A stretch of 33,126 bases of DNA, from contig MPUH01000821.1 in assembly GCA_001970955.1 (NCBI GenBank), positions 1 to 33,126 on the forward strand, read 5' to 3'. This document shows, piece after piece, positions 1-10,600 of the stretch. This stretch comes from Stentor coeruleus (Eukaryota > Ciliophora > Heterotrichea > Heterotrichida > Stentoridae). The translations under genes were made by a program, and so were the position numbers. The number at the start of each line of letters is the position of its first letter. Positions within the stretch are counted from its first letter, which is position 1. The notes beneath the pieces were generated by a model that was given only the letters and a program-made list of their open reading frames with translations, did not search any database and had not been told where the DNA came from.

Positions 1-126
1 ATTCTCTTAAGCTTTGAAGACCCTTTGGGTAAATTGGATAAGGTTATTAGCACAAGACATTTTGACAGTATTTTCTATAAAATAAGAATTCCAGACAGTT
101 TTCTAAAGGCATTTTCATTTTTATAG
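1..126 (+). CDS. Possible 3' end of a gene running in from the left edge (partial)
   Basis: Frame 1 is open from the first base to a TAG at 124-126, giving 41 residues with a mixed, protein-like composition (start ILLSFEDPLGKLDK, end DSFLKAFSFL). A stop-free run this long is uncommon in DNA this AT-rich but not exceptional. No family is recognised. Beyond the TAG the same frame stays open for another 18 codons before a TGA and then a TAA, so this could also be a decaying gene. It may equally be a chance frame. Confidence 0.33.
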   Translation: MLLSFEDPLGKLDKVISTRHFDSIFYKIRIPDSFLKAFSFL

Positions 127-1326
127 ACAATTTTTGCTGACTTTTATTATTATATTTTAATTTATCAAGATGAATTTTTATGATTTTCGATGTCTGTGGA
201 ATAACTAAAGACGATAAAAGGATAAAAATAATTTTATATGTAGATTTTATCTAAATCCTTAAAAAGTTTTTTAATTACTTTTATCTTTGAGTCTGCTTAA
301 TCATTTTTATATATATTTTTGATAGATAAACAATAAAATATTACTTCCTTGTATGGGAATAATTATTTATATCTATTTTAATTCTTCAACTAAATAATTA
401 ACACACTTTATACATTTTAAATTATTGAAAATAGTAAAGCATATATAAATAATCATATCATTTTTAAACTTAAAGATATAATTTATGCATTGGTATTTAA
501 TTTGTCATCATTATTATTAAATATTATGATCTTTATCTTATGAACTATCTTTTTATATTAATAAATTTTATATAGAAACTTTCTAAGAGACTTGAGTATC
601 TAATTCATATATTATAATCGCAGACATTAAAAAAAATTTTTTGATTTCAAAGTTTTAAAAGGAGATTTATAAGTAAAGATAACTTTTAAAAAATAGTAAA
701 GAGCATGGTAGTTAGAATAAGAAATTATAAGATGAACTACTAATGAGTTTAGAGATTTTTTCCAATACCTTTGTTAATAAGTTTATGATTGGCTTATCAG
801 TTATAAGATTTAATCTGATTTTCATCCAAAATAAGCATAGAGATCATGTTTAAAAAAAATTATCCTTGAAATCATAAATATATTCATTAGTAGAAAAATT
901 ACTAAGTGAATATCGAGAATCACTGAGGAAAATTGAAAATTAAAGTTCGCTCACCGTTCAAGCTAAATATATTTAGTATTCCCCAAAATCTGAAAAAATA
1001 ACATAAAAATATAATAGCAATAACTTTATCAAATCCTAAAAGAGGTTAAAGTTTACAATTGCTAAATAAAATATTAAAATTATATATAAAATAATTATCT
1101 TTCTAACTTTAGATTAAAGAATTAAATCTTATACTTAACATAAATTTACAGTCAAGTTATATTAGTAATAAAAATGATTATCTAAGTATAACTTATATTT
1201 TATGTTTTCTAAATGAATTAATCATATTTTCATCTAAATGTATTGAAATAATTTCTCTAAAAACCATTTTATATAATCTAATTATAAGATAAATACAATG
1301 TAGTACAATTTATTATTTAGTATAAA
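127..1326. other. Gene-poor AT-rich stretch
   Basis: No supportable gene is seen on either strand. Stops are dense in all frames and no RNA gene or terminal repeat is recognised. A 36-codon open run starting at ATG 743 and ending at TAA 851 is too short and featureless to call. C and G are roughly balanced where I checked (line 481-540), unlike the strongly skewed 5' flanks elsewhere in the window. Confidence 0.6.
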
Positions 1327-1929
1327 ATGGTAAACCCTTTTCGTCAACTGAAATACAATGCAATTGGTAATCTGATTTGCCTTGGAACATACTCTTTTAT
1401 ACTATGCTTAAAAAGCTGGGCAATTATAAACAATTTAGAGTTCTCTTTGAGAGAGATTAATCTTCAAGAATTAGGAGGATGGGTTGATACACAGCATTTT
1501 AAAAAAATGTGCACAAAGGCTAATATTAGTAAATATTCTGATATTCGAGATGACTGCGAAATATTAGGTAATTATGAAATGGGAGGAATTCTGGTATGAA
1601 CTATATAGCTGATTTTATTTGCAGTATTTGGAATGGGAATTCAAGCTTATAACATCTTATCATCATTCGCATCAGGCTACAGACTTAATATAGAAATTAT
1701 AGAAACTGAAGTAAGACTTATACAGTTTCCACATTTAATTGCCCCAATCTCATTTACTGTAGCTCTTCTCTTATATTTGATCTCGATAATCTTTCACAAT
1801 TTCGAACCTCAGCTCGCTTTTTATCTTTACCTCATCAACTTAATTTTCTCATACATCCTGGCAATTCACTATAAAATCTTTAAAAGCCACATCGAAGGTA
1901 AAAACCCAAATTTCAACTTCATCTTATAA
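1327..1929 (+). CDS. Small four-span membrane protein, two exons, family unknown
   Basis: Exons 1327-1593 and 1609-1929 join to encode 195 residues; the intron is 15 nt. The ATG at 1327 is preceded in frame by TAG 1318-1320, which fixes the start. Four hydrophobic segments are visible at about residues 12-33, 86-106, 127-147 and 154-173. A hydrophilic loop of about 50 residues with two cysteines (sequence around MCTKANIS and DDCEIL) lies between spans 1 and 2. The second span crosses the exon junction (GGIL joined to LILFAVFG), so splicing is needed to complete it. The layout matches the protein at 32034-32765: cysteine loop after span 1, paired spans 3 and 4, basic tail. Its stop lies only 14 bp from the stop of the convergent kinase gene. 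No known family is recognised. Confidence 0.8.
1594..1608 (+). other. 15-nt spliceosomal intron
   Basis: GTATGAACTATATAG is 15 nt with GT and AG ends, and lies at phase 0. If retained it would add in-frame TGA and TAG. Removing it fuses two frames into one protein whose second transmembrane span is continuous. The TATATAG 3' end is shared with the two introns found in the gene at 27472-30459. Confidence 0.88.
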
Positions 1930-1943
1930 TTAACCCCTACTTA

Positions 1944-3563
1944 CTAAGACTTAAATTTAATCATATGACTAAGAGCATCACGTGTATATTTTATTCTTCT
2001 AATCACATCTTCATTATTTCCATGTAATGCTTTAAACAAAGGAACTTTATATTTTTCTCCTTTACGATTAACAAATGTTATAACCCTCATATCGCAGTTT
2101 ATAGTAATTTCAGTATGGTCCATAAAATTAACCTGCACCAACTTACTTGAAAGCCTAAAAATCAATGCATGTTTTGTGACCATCCACTTTTTCAAATAAA
2201 CCGGGAGTTTTCCATCACTTTCTTCAATATTAACCTCAGTATCAGTCTCAAGGTAAGTTTTAAAATATTGTAACAAACTAACTTTTTTCTTAAGTTCATC
2301 AGGATATTCATTTATATTATACTCAGTTATCAAAGGTTTATCTATAGAATTCCCTTTATCCATATAAAATACCTGCGAAGTCCAAGCATTTAATATCATT
2401 CTAGTTGAGTCTATATATGAAACCCCACAGTTCCCATTAGACATCAAATACCCAAGCCCATATTTTGAAGTATAATCAATCCATTTCTTAATATAAACTT
2501 CCCCATCAGCCCCATGTCCTGTATAAATACTCCCAGTCATTTTCACATTAGCTTTAAATTGCTCAGGAGTAAGTTTTTCGCTTTTTTTTGGTGCTGAACT
2601 TTTCCTAGTACTCATCCTTAAATCCCTAGTTTCCCTTTTTTCTTTATATTCTTGTATATCTTTAGCCTCTCTAGGTTCAGAAGGTGGCGCTACTAAAGTT
2701 GATAAGTTCATGAGCTTTGGAACTTGATATCCTTGATGAAAAAAGTCACTTTCTAATATTTGATCTAAGGATGGTCTTAAGGTAAAATCAACTATTAAAA
2801 TACGGTTTATGAGTTCTTTAGCTGAATCTGATATTGAGCAATTTTCTGGATATGAAAAATTTCCTGATTTTATTTTTGAATATGTTTTTTGGGAATTGTC
2901 TGTGTGAAATGGGGGTTTACCTAAAAGGATTGTGTATAAGACTATTCCTAAACTCCAAATATCTGCTTCATAGGAATGAGAACCATCAATTACTTCTGGG
3001 GCCATAAAATTAGGTGTACCACAAATACTTTTTTTTCTTTCTCCATCGAACTCAACTTTGGTTGCGTAGGCGAAATCACCAACTTTTAATTCAAGCTTTT
3101 CTGTTAGAAAAAGATTATTTAGACGTAAATCTCGATGGATTATCTTTTTACTATGAAGATATTTTAATCCTGAAATAAGTTGTGAAATATAGCATTGAGC
3201 TTCAATTTCAGTAAGTCTTTTTCTTCTACGTAGGAGTTCAAAAAGATTTTTATTAATACACAACTCGATTAAAATATAAATATTTTCTGTATCTTCAAAG
3301 AAGTTTTCAAATTTTATGATGTTTTGATGAGAAAGTTTTGTTTGTATTCGCATCTCGGTTTTTAGTTTTTGTTTTAATTTGCTACTTTTGAGTTTGGTTT
3401 TTGGATATATTTTGGCTGCATATTGTTTTTTATTTTCGAGGCTGACCACTTCGAAGACTTCTGTATCTGAGCCTTTGCCTAAAAGCCTTCCTTTAGCATA
3501 TTGTTTTATGATTTTTTCACCTGTACTTTTTGTTATAGTTTGTTCAATAATGTACTCATCCAT
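1944..3563 (-). CDS. Polo-like kinase with altered catalytic and polo-box residues
   Basis: This 539-residue protein is an N-terminal Ser/Thr kinase (about 22-278), a basic linker and two polo boxes (about 355-430 and 445-535), the PLK1/2/3 layout. Visible kinase features are the Gly-rich loop GKGSDTEV (29-36), Lys51, Glu70, HRD (143-145), Asn150, Asp163, the PLK-type activation loop ERKKSICGTPN and APE (188-190). Polo box 1 keeps the motif around Trp361 (KKWIDYTSKYGLGY). Several normally fixed residues differ: the loop lacks its third Gly, HRDLK is HRDLR (Arg147), DFG is DFA (Ala165), the activating Thr is Ser179, and the polo-box-2 His-x-Lys pair is His483-x-Glu485. It may be a low-activity or scaffold-type paralog. 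PLKs normally act at centrosomes or basal bodies and in mitosis. The gene is divergent from VPS35L across 99 bp. Confidence 0.9.
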   Translation of the reverse strand: MDEYIIEQTITKSTGEKIIKQYAKGRLLGKGSDTEVFEVVSLENKKQYAAKIYPKTKLKSSKLKQKLKTEMRIQTKLSHQNIIKFENFFEDTENIYILIELCINKNLFELLRRRKRLTEIEAQCYISQLISGLKYLHSKKIIHRDLRLNNLFLTEKLELKVGDFAYATKVEFDGERKKSICGTPNFMAPEVIDGSHSYEADIWSLGIVLYTILLGKPPFHTDNSQKTYSKIKSGNFSYPENCSISDSAKELINRILIVDFTLRPSLDQILESDFFHQGYQVPKLMNLSTLVAPPSEPREAKDIQEYKEKRETRDLRMSTRKSSAPKKSEKLTPEQFKANVKMTGSIYTGHGADGEVYIKKWIDYTSKYGLGYLMSNGNCGVSYIDSTRMILNAWTSQVFYMDKGNSIDKPLITEYNINEYPDELKKKVSLLQYFKTYLETDTEVNIEESDGKLPVYLKKWMVTKHALIFRLSSKLVQVNFMDHTEITINCDMRVITFVNRKGEKYKVPLFKALHGNNEDVIRRIKYTRDALSHMIKFKS

Positions 3564-3662
3564 TTATATTCAATAATTTATATGATGTTTTTGTTTATAG
3601 TTTTTAAACTATTTAGTTTTGTGATAATATTTACTTATTTTAGGTATTCTAATAATCTAATA
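3564..3662. promoter_or_regulatory. 99-bp shared 5' region between divergent genes
   Basis: The ATG of the kinase (minus strand) and the ATG of VPS35L (plus strand) are separated by only 99 bp, so both promoters and both 5' UTRs must fit here. On the kinase side a TATAAA-like string (AATATAA) sits directly against the ATG. No other motif is recognised. Confidence 0.5.
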
Positions 3663-6306
3663 ATGGATATTACAAGCTGGGCACTTCGTAAAAGGAATTA
3701 TGCATTAGAGACTTCAAAAGCTCATATAAAACTTTCAGCAGTATCTTCACACCCTCTAATTAGTGGTCCTGCAAAAGCAATAGTATCAGATATGAGTGAT
3801 CCTTTGAATTTTTTGCGAAAGGAGAAAAAAAGGGTAGTCGTTGAAGAGTATGCACCTTTGCCTAAAGATGATCCTGTAGAGTACTGGAACTCACTAAGCA
3901 GCATAACCACAAAAAAATACGCTAGCACTGAAGGTTTTAAAATCTATTCTGATGCAGATGATGAGCCAAAACCAGTTTCTCAGACCTTTTCCAGACTAGA
4001 GCTCCTTGAAAAAGACAATAAAAAAAAAGGCAATGAAATTTCCTACCTNAAAAGACAATAAAAAAAAAGGCAATGAAATTTCCTACCTTTCCCACAAAGA
4101 GTTCCTAGCGCACATAAACCTCTTAACCAAAGAAATGGAACAAGCCTGGAATCAAAATGACCGAGTGAAAACTTTAAAACTAGCAATCCAATCAACAAAA
4201 ATGCTTAGAGATGTTCAAACACAAACATATTATCCAGCTGTTTTTATGTCAATCACAGAAATGCTTGACCATTTCGGCTACCTCGTATATACTCGTTTAA
4301 TCGCCATAGCTTTTGAAGGGAAAAAAGATATAGTAAATTTTGATTCTAAAGAAGTAAATGAACAGTCAAAAGAAACAGCATTAAATTGGTTATTAAAAAT
4401 ATCATGTATTAGAGAACTTCAACCAAGACTTTATGTTGAAATATCTCTAATAAAAAACTACAAGTTTCTTTGGGATGATGAACATTCTAAAGTTCTTGTA
4501 AGGATTTCCCAACAAATAAGAGGTATTGGAAGCCCAGTAATGGCTTGTTATGCAGGAATGTACTTAGCGAAACAAGTTATATCATTAGGAATAGGGGATA
4601 AGAGTTTTCTTTTAATTTTAGTAGAAGATTTATGTCAAACACTTATTGGGATTTTACCTGAACATTATGAATTATGTACCCCAGCATTATCATGGATATT
4701 TTATTGCACAGCTCTTTCAAGTAGTAAAGATGAACTATTTAAACTTATTGAACGCCTTCAAGTTGTTATTGAATATCGAGGAGATATATTGAGAATTATT
4801 ATTGAAGAATACCCAACAGAATATATTTTACCTAATATCAACTATTTCTTAGATCTTATAAGTGGGCTTAAAAATGCTTCGGATCGAATGGAAATTTCAG
4901 GAGCTTTGGCTAAAGCTTATCTAAACACTTTTATAGATGAAAATGCTATGAAAATCATAAACCGCTTGTGGATTGAAATATCAGAAAATGGGAAATGGAA
5001 TATAAAAGTTTATCTAAAAGCTTCAATGAGTTTCTTACAATTGTTTTTTAAAAAATTCGGCGTACAACAAATTGATATACTGCTCAAAGATATCCTAACA
5101 CATCTTAAAGAAGACAAAATGAAAAAAGATTGGACTTCGCATGTTATTGAAATTATGAATGTATTGATATCAAATGCTAGAGATTTAAGTATGTTAATAT
5201 CTTTAGAACAATTTTTGCCTTTATTAGATGAAGTGACTCCACAGAAAAAAACAGAACTTTGTAATAAAATTATTGATACTTTTGCTAGAGAAGAAGTCAA
5301 AGTATCAATTTCAAATCCATTAATGATCCATGCATTATTTACTATAACAAGAGTTGTTCATGATAACCTTGATGGGTCTGAAAGTAATCCTGATTTAATA
5401 GCAAGAGTATCTAATCTTATATGTAAATTTGTTAGGAATTTACATTTTGGTAACAATCTTGAACAACATTTGACTGTATTGACTGAAGCAAGATCTTCAT
5501 TTATACAATTTGATGAAGTTACTGAAACCCTTGTGAACTCAGTGTTGGACATATCGATGAAAGCTCATAAACTTGTATCAGGAAAGCATAATTTCAAAAC
5601 CCATGCTTTTTTAAAAGCTTGTGTTTCATATGCTCATATAACAATACCATCTATTGATGATAATAGAAAACAATTTAAACTTTATATTCTTACTTCACAG
5701 GTTGCTTTGGTTAATAATTTGATTGGGGAAGCTGAGTCACTTATTAAAACAGCTATTGCCAGAATACCTGATCTTGCTGAAGATGATGAATTACCTCAGG
5801 TTGAAGATTGCTTACATACACTTATTGGACAACTTGTTTTATTACCTGATAACCCAGGGTCTAATTCAGGATTTTTCTTACCTGCTCATGGGCTTATTAA
5901 TGCTCTTACATCATTGAATAAAAGATTTGAAAGACTTAAACTGAGACTTTTTATTAGTATTTTATGGTACTTGTCCTCACAAACTCAATTAAAATTGCCT
6001 TTGAAAATTTTTAGAGTTGATTCAAATGATAAACTCATGTCTGGAAATGCTAATTTTAAAGAAGAGCAGGTGGCGATGATGAGTACGGTTATTGAGGAAC
6101 TGTTGAACTTTGTCACTGAATGTGGGCAGATGAAAACTATTGATGATGCTGGGTTTGAAGTGCTTTTAAAGTTTTATTTGGTCTTGCAGAAAATATATGT
6201 TTGTTTGGATGAATCTTCACAAGTGTCGATTTTACTTAAGAGAATTTATGATATTTGTCTTGGTTTGCGTGGAGAAACCAAAGTTAAGATGCTTAGGGTA
6301 GTTTAA
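3663..6306 (+). CDS. VPS35L: VPS35L, Retriever complex subunit (frame broken by assembly duplication)
   Basis: Counting the 39-bp repeat around the N at 4049 once (3663-4009 plus 4050-6306) gives one open frame of 867 residues; human VPS35L has 963. VPS35L is the VPS35-like scaffold of Retriever, which with VPS26C and VPS29 recycles membrane cargo from endosomes together with the CCC complex. The match to human VPS35L runs along the whole length. Examples are the N-terminal RKRNY (human RNRNY), VKTLKLAIQSTKML, ETALNWLLKISCIREL and, near the C-terminus, VDSNDKLMSGNANF. The body is an all-helical solenoid. The start at 3663 is chosen because the conserved N-terminal RNY peptide follows directly. 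No intron is needed. Confidence 0.93.
4010..4088. repeat. 39-bp direct repeat flanking a single N (assembly join)
   Basis: Bases 4010-4048 and 4050-4088 are identical and separated by one N at 4049. Removing one copy plus the N (40 bases) joins the two halves of VPS35L in frame. This indicates unmerged contig overlap, not a biological tandem repeat. Confidence 0.92.
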
Positions 6307-6643
6307 ACTAATACTTAGTTTATTAGAAAATATCTATATGCTTTTAAAATTGATATTTATAAATTCATACATTATTATCTTAAATTTTTGTATTAAGCCA
6401 CCCATTATCAATAATTCTATTTGTCCTAATAACACCATAAAAAATATCTTCAAACTATTTTCAAAAATAAAACACTTAATTATATTACCTCCATAAAAAG
6501 CCTATCTTTAAATATCATATTTTTTCAAAATAATCTCAATATTCATCATCCCATATACATAAAAATTCTTCAAAACTTTAAACCTAATTTTTATCATAAA
6601 ACCTAAATAAAAAAATATAAACTTAATATAATAATATCAGACA
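6307..6643 (+). promoter_or_regulatory. Gene-free 5' flank with strong C over G bias
   Basis: No gene is seen. On the plus strand, bases 6361-6600 hold about 44 C and 4 G, counted by eye. The same sense-strand C excess appears 5' of other genes in the window. This stretch must carry the 3' end of VPS35L and the promoter of the gene at 6644. Confidence 0.45.
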
Positions 6644-7198
6644 ATGGATCTTACCCTTGACTCTGTTCTGAAATTCCTCTATAAAAACGAGTATTTCCAG
6701 TCTTTTATAACCCTTGAACAAGAATCAAAGCACAATTACAATTCATATCCTCAAGACCTAAACTATCTTTACTCTTTAACAACAACTGGAGATTTTGATA
6801 ATTTATACCCTCTCTTCTTGCCATTATCATCAAAATATTCTGAAAACTATAAAGAAATCTTTGTTTCTATAAAAACCCAAGAAATCCTTGAAAAAATCAA
6901 CACATGTTCATATGAAGTCGAAAATATAGTCAAAGAATTTGAAACTCTTCTAGGAAAATGTGAACAAAACTACATAGAAAATCTTATCCGAGCTATAAAT
7001 GCTTGCGATCTTAAAGAATTCGATAATTGGACTCTATGGAGTGGGAGAATTAAATGCTGGGAAAAAATCAAAAAAAATCTTGGAAGCACTGAAATACAAG
7101 AACCTCCATATAAAAATAAAAAGATTTCATTAGATAGCAGTCTTGAACTTAGTGGAGATTTAGATGATGAAGTTGTTTATGATTGTAATGAAGAATAA
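6644..7198 (+). CDS. LisH/CTLH-type small protein
   Basis: A single exon of 184 residues; the ATG at 6644 is the first residue of the recognisable domain. Residues 4-28 (LDSVLKFLYKNEYFQSFITLE) fit the LisH helix-turn-helix pattern, in which an 'L..yL...gy..s...LE.es' sequence forms a dimerisation motif. Residues about 46-85, starting TTGDFDNLYPLFLPL, resemble the CTLH segment that follows LisH in WDR26-, RanBP9- and TOPLESS-type proteins. The rest is helical with an acidic tail (DLDDEVVYDCNEE). No WD40 or other effector domain is present, so it is probably an adaptor or dimerisation subunit; the partner cannot be read from the sequence. A broken-off part of a larger gene is possible, but the frame has its own start and stop. 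Confidence 0.7.
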   Translation: MDLTLDSVLKFLYKNEYFQSFITLEQESKHNYNSYPQDLNYLYSLTTTGDFDNLYPLFLPLSSKYSENYKEIFVSIKTQEILEKINTCSYEVENIVKEFETLLGKCEQNYIENLIRAINACDLKEFDNWTLWSGRIKCWEKIKKNLGSTEIQEPPYKNKKISLDSSLELSGDLDDEVVYDCNEE

Positions 7199-7619
7199 TT
7201 ATAAATATAAAGAAATAACTCTTAGTTTTGTAAAAGAAAATATTTTTAATTTTCTTCTTTTATAGCATATTTTCATGATAAATTTTTTTATTTCTCTGTC
7301 AATCTTGATTATTTCTTGTTGTTGCGTTTTTCTCTAAGTGTTTTTTCAAATTCTTCATTCCATAAAAGATATGCGATAATGAAATTTTTTAGTGTCTTCA
7401 TTCGCATATTTTTTAAGTCTGTTTCAATATTATGATTATAAAAATTCAAAACCCTTGATTAGCTTATAAATTTTCATAAATCCAATATTATTTACAATAT
7501 TTCCATATAGAAATAGACAATAATTTGCAATATGCAAAAATCACACAATTTAAAATAACTATTCTATAATAAAAAAAAAACTACACTAAACCTAATAACA
7601 TTCAAAGATTTTTAACTAA
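7199..7619. other. Intergenic stretch with one tiny unassigned ORF
   Basis: This lies between the stops of two convergent genes. The only coding-like item is a 32-codon minus-strand ORF at 7309-7407 (starts MRMKTLKNFIIAYLLW, ends in a basic KRNNKK tail). It has no recognisable family and may be chance. Nothing else is seen. Confidence 0.4.
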
Positions 7620-10600
7620 TTAACTAACCGGAAGTATCAATCCTGGCCAGAAATAATTGTATATAACCATCTTGAGTAACTGTACCACAAAGAAATCAAA
7701 AATAAAAGCAATAAACAAGCATATCACCCATAGCATAGATCCAGTACTAAGCATGCTCATTTCAAGTAGCCCAACTCCAATAATTGTACCAATAATTATC
7801 AATAAAACAAAGCCAACACCAATCCTCTCCCTAATCTTATTATTCTTATAAATCCTCAATTTATCCTCATCAGAATAATATTGCTGAACTTTAGTCCTCC
7901 TAAAAAATAAACACAACATTGCCCCAACAATCAAATTTGTAACAATAACCATAGAAAATGCAATAGCAATATCTTGGAATATCAAATTACTAACCTGACT
8001 ATCCATTGTATTTCCTTTATCTTCTCCATAAGTTTTTCCTAAACCTGAGACTATTAATCCTATAAAAATTGCTTGTAATAAAAACGAACAAACTCCTTGA
8101 CAACATCTTGAAAATCTTGTATAATTTTCATGATAAAGCATAATAGCTGAAAAGAAATAATTAGCAATCCAAGGATGGTACCTTAATTCTTGTCTTTCTT
8201 CTATATTAGGGATTTCTTGATCATCATGTTTTTTTCTTCTAAATTGTAATCTTCCTTTTGGTGAATCAGGTTGTGTAAATAGTTCTGTGTTTTCAGCGAT
8301 TTTTTCTTCTTCAATTGGTTTTTGTAAACGGGATTTGCTTTCAAGACTTAGTCGGGAATCTCTAGGGTTGTTTTCGCCTGTTTGGATAAGTCGGGATTTT
8401 TCTGAGACGTTTTTGTCTTCATGATGTTCTTGGTCTTCATCAAGATTTTTGGGGTTGTGGATTGAAAACTCTTCAACTTTTATGTGGTCATCAAATTTCT
8501 TCTTATAACCAGTTTGCTCCATAACAGTACCTACAGGCATGTTTTTTTCTTTACCTTCATGAGGTTTTGGATGCTGGGTTTTTGTGTTGACTTCACCAAC
8601 TTCATTAGGATCAATTTCTAATGTACCTACTCTCATACCATGGGCAGTTGTCTTTGAAGATTCAGAAGAATAAGGCGCATCAGTGTTTCCAGCGAATTTT
8701 TTCTTTTGGAAGTCCCCTGAGTCTGTATTTTTCAGTATCATTTTTGCTCCTTTATCTCCAAGTTCAGCAATTTTTACATCAGGTGGCATAGAATATCCTC
8801 CTTGATCATCAATAGGACTAATCCCTTGGAATTTACTAGGTGATGTATATTCATTTTTAGATCCAACTGTGCTACTTGACCCAATACGTGCAGATTCAGC
8901 AGGTAATCCTAAAACCCCTCCAATATGAGGTGGAGAGTTATAAGGGGTTTTCCCACTTGGACCAGTTGACAAAGTTGGATTTTTCGCACTTGGGTCATTT
9001 AATGGGATAATTCCTCCTAATCTTGGCGCAGACTGATAATTTTGAGGATCTCTTTCATAATGTTCAGGCTCATTTGCAGAATGGTCAGGATCTAATTGCT
9101 TTATTCCTCCTAGTTTAGGTCCTGATTGATAAGGATTAGGGTTTTTGCCTTGGAATCCTTGATTTCCTGATGGCTTATCAAGATCAATCTGTTCAATTCC
9201 TTCAAATTTCGGCCCTGGACGATAAGACTGGCTAGGTTTTCCTTGAGGACCATATGTGCTTTCTGGATCATCAGGGTCTAACGGTATAATTTCTCCAAGT
9301 TTCTGTGCTGACTGATAATTTGGCCCTTTTGTTTGTCCTTCTTGATATCTATCATTTCCTTGTGGGCCTTCGATATTCTTCATCCCTCGAGGATTGTAAT
9401 TCCCTTCTCCATGACCTTTACCATCTCCAGTTCCTGGGTCTTTTTTATCTTCAAAACCTTTAATTCCCCCAAATCTATCCATTTGTTGATACCCCACAGG
9501 ATTTCCTATATTTTTTCCTGAAGTGTCTAAATCATAAATTTCAGGGTTTTGAATTCCCCCAAGTCTTGGCCCTGACTGATATTCTGAACCTTTTTGGCCT
9601 AGATTCCCTTTATTCTCAATTTTATCTTCATCTAGCCCTTGAATTCCTTGGAGTCTTGGTCCTGACTGATAATTTGGACCTTTAGAATTATTCCCTGTTC
9701 CTTTTGGATGAATATCATCAGTAAATGGTAAAATCGCCCCAAGATGTGATCCTGTTTCATATCCTGGTACTTTAAGACCTTGATTAGATTTTTCATGAAC
9801 ATTTATATCAGGCTGGCTTATTCCTTCAAATTTCTGCCCTGATTTATACTCCTGAGCTTTCTTCAAACTTTTATTTTCATCTTTTAATTCCCCAGAAGGG
9901 TCAACTTTCTCATCAAAATACGCACCAATCACCCCTATTTTAGCTGCTGGGACGTATTGAGAATCTTTTCTATTTTCAGGCCGATCTTCAACTTTCCAAG
10001 TCCTCCCCAATTGGTCCGCAACTTCATTGTTCATAAACCTTGGCTGTTTTTTTGCTCCCATAATCGGCATTCCAGCTAAGATTTTCTCAACAAACACTTT
10101 ACTTTCATTTTCTTTACGATCTTTAAATATCAAACAGCAAGCTAAAAATACCCACAAAAATGCTAGTAAACATACTATGAAAATTATTATCGGCATATCA
10201 TTAGAATCATCAGAACCTTCACTTATATGAGAACCACTTGTATATAAAGACATATGTGTGCATTTACAATGACTATAATTCCCATCAAGTCTGTCTAATT
10301 TACAACCTTTTGTTGACCATTTGATTGAATCCCAATAACCGCATTTAGGTTTTTTATCAAGATTCCAAACAGGTACGGTTATGTTAATAGTATCTGGAGT
10401 TAAATCGGTACTAATATAGATTTGAGTATCATTAAAGATTTGAACTAGAGAAAACTCAATAGCTGAAGAGTATTCGTCGGTTGTATTATATAAGTTTTCT
10501 TCTGTATTATAAGTTGTAAGTATAGACAATATTGTCATACTAGATACAAAGCTTAGATTTTGACAGACTGGAAGATTTATAAAGGTCTGATTAAAACTTT

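Noticed and set aside
662..1180. Frame 2 reads as a long protein if TAA and TAG are taken as Gln (ciliate-type code), with no TGA for about 170 codons.
   Set aside because: All intact genes in the window use the standard code without internal TAA/TAG. The density of TAA/TAG in this frame is about what base composition predicts, neighbouring frames also look partly protein-like, and no family is recognisable.
4010..4088. Tandem duplication as a biological repeat or programmed frameshift in VPS35L.
   Set aside because: The two copies are perfect and separated by a single N, and the same pattern recurs at three other sites, including intergenic ones.
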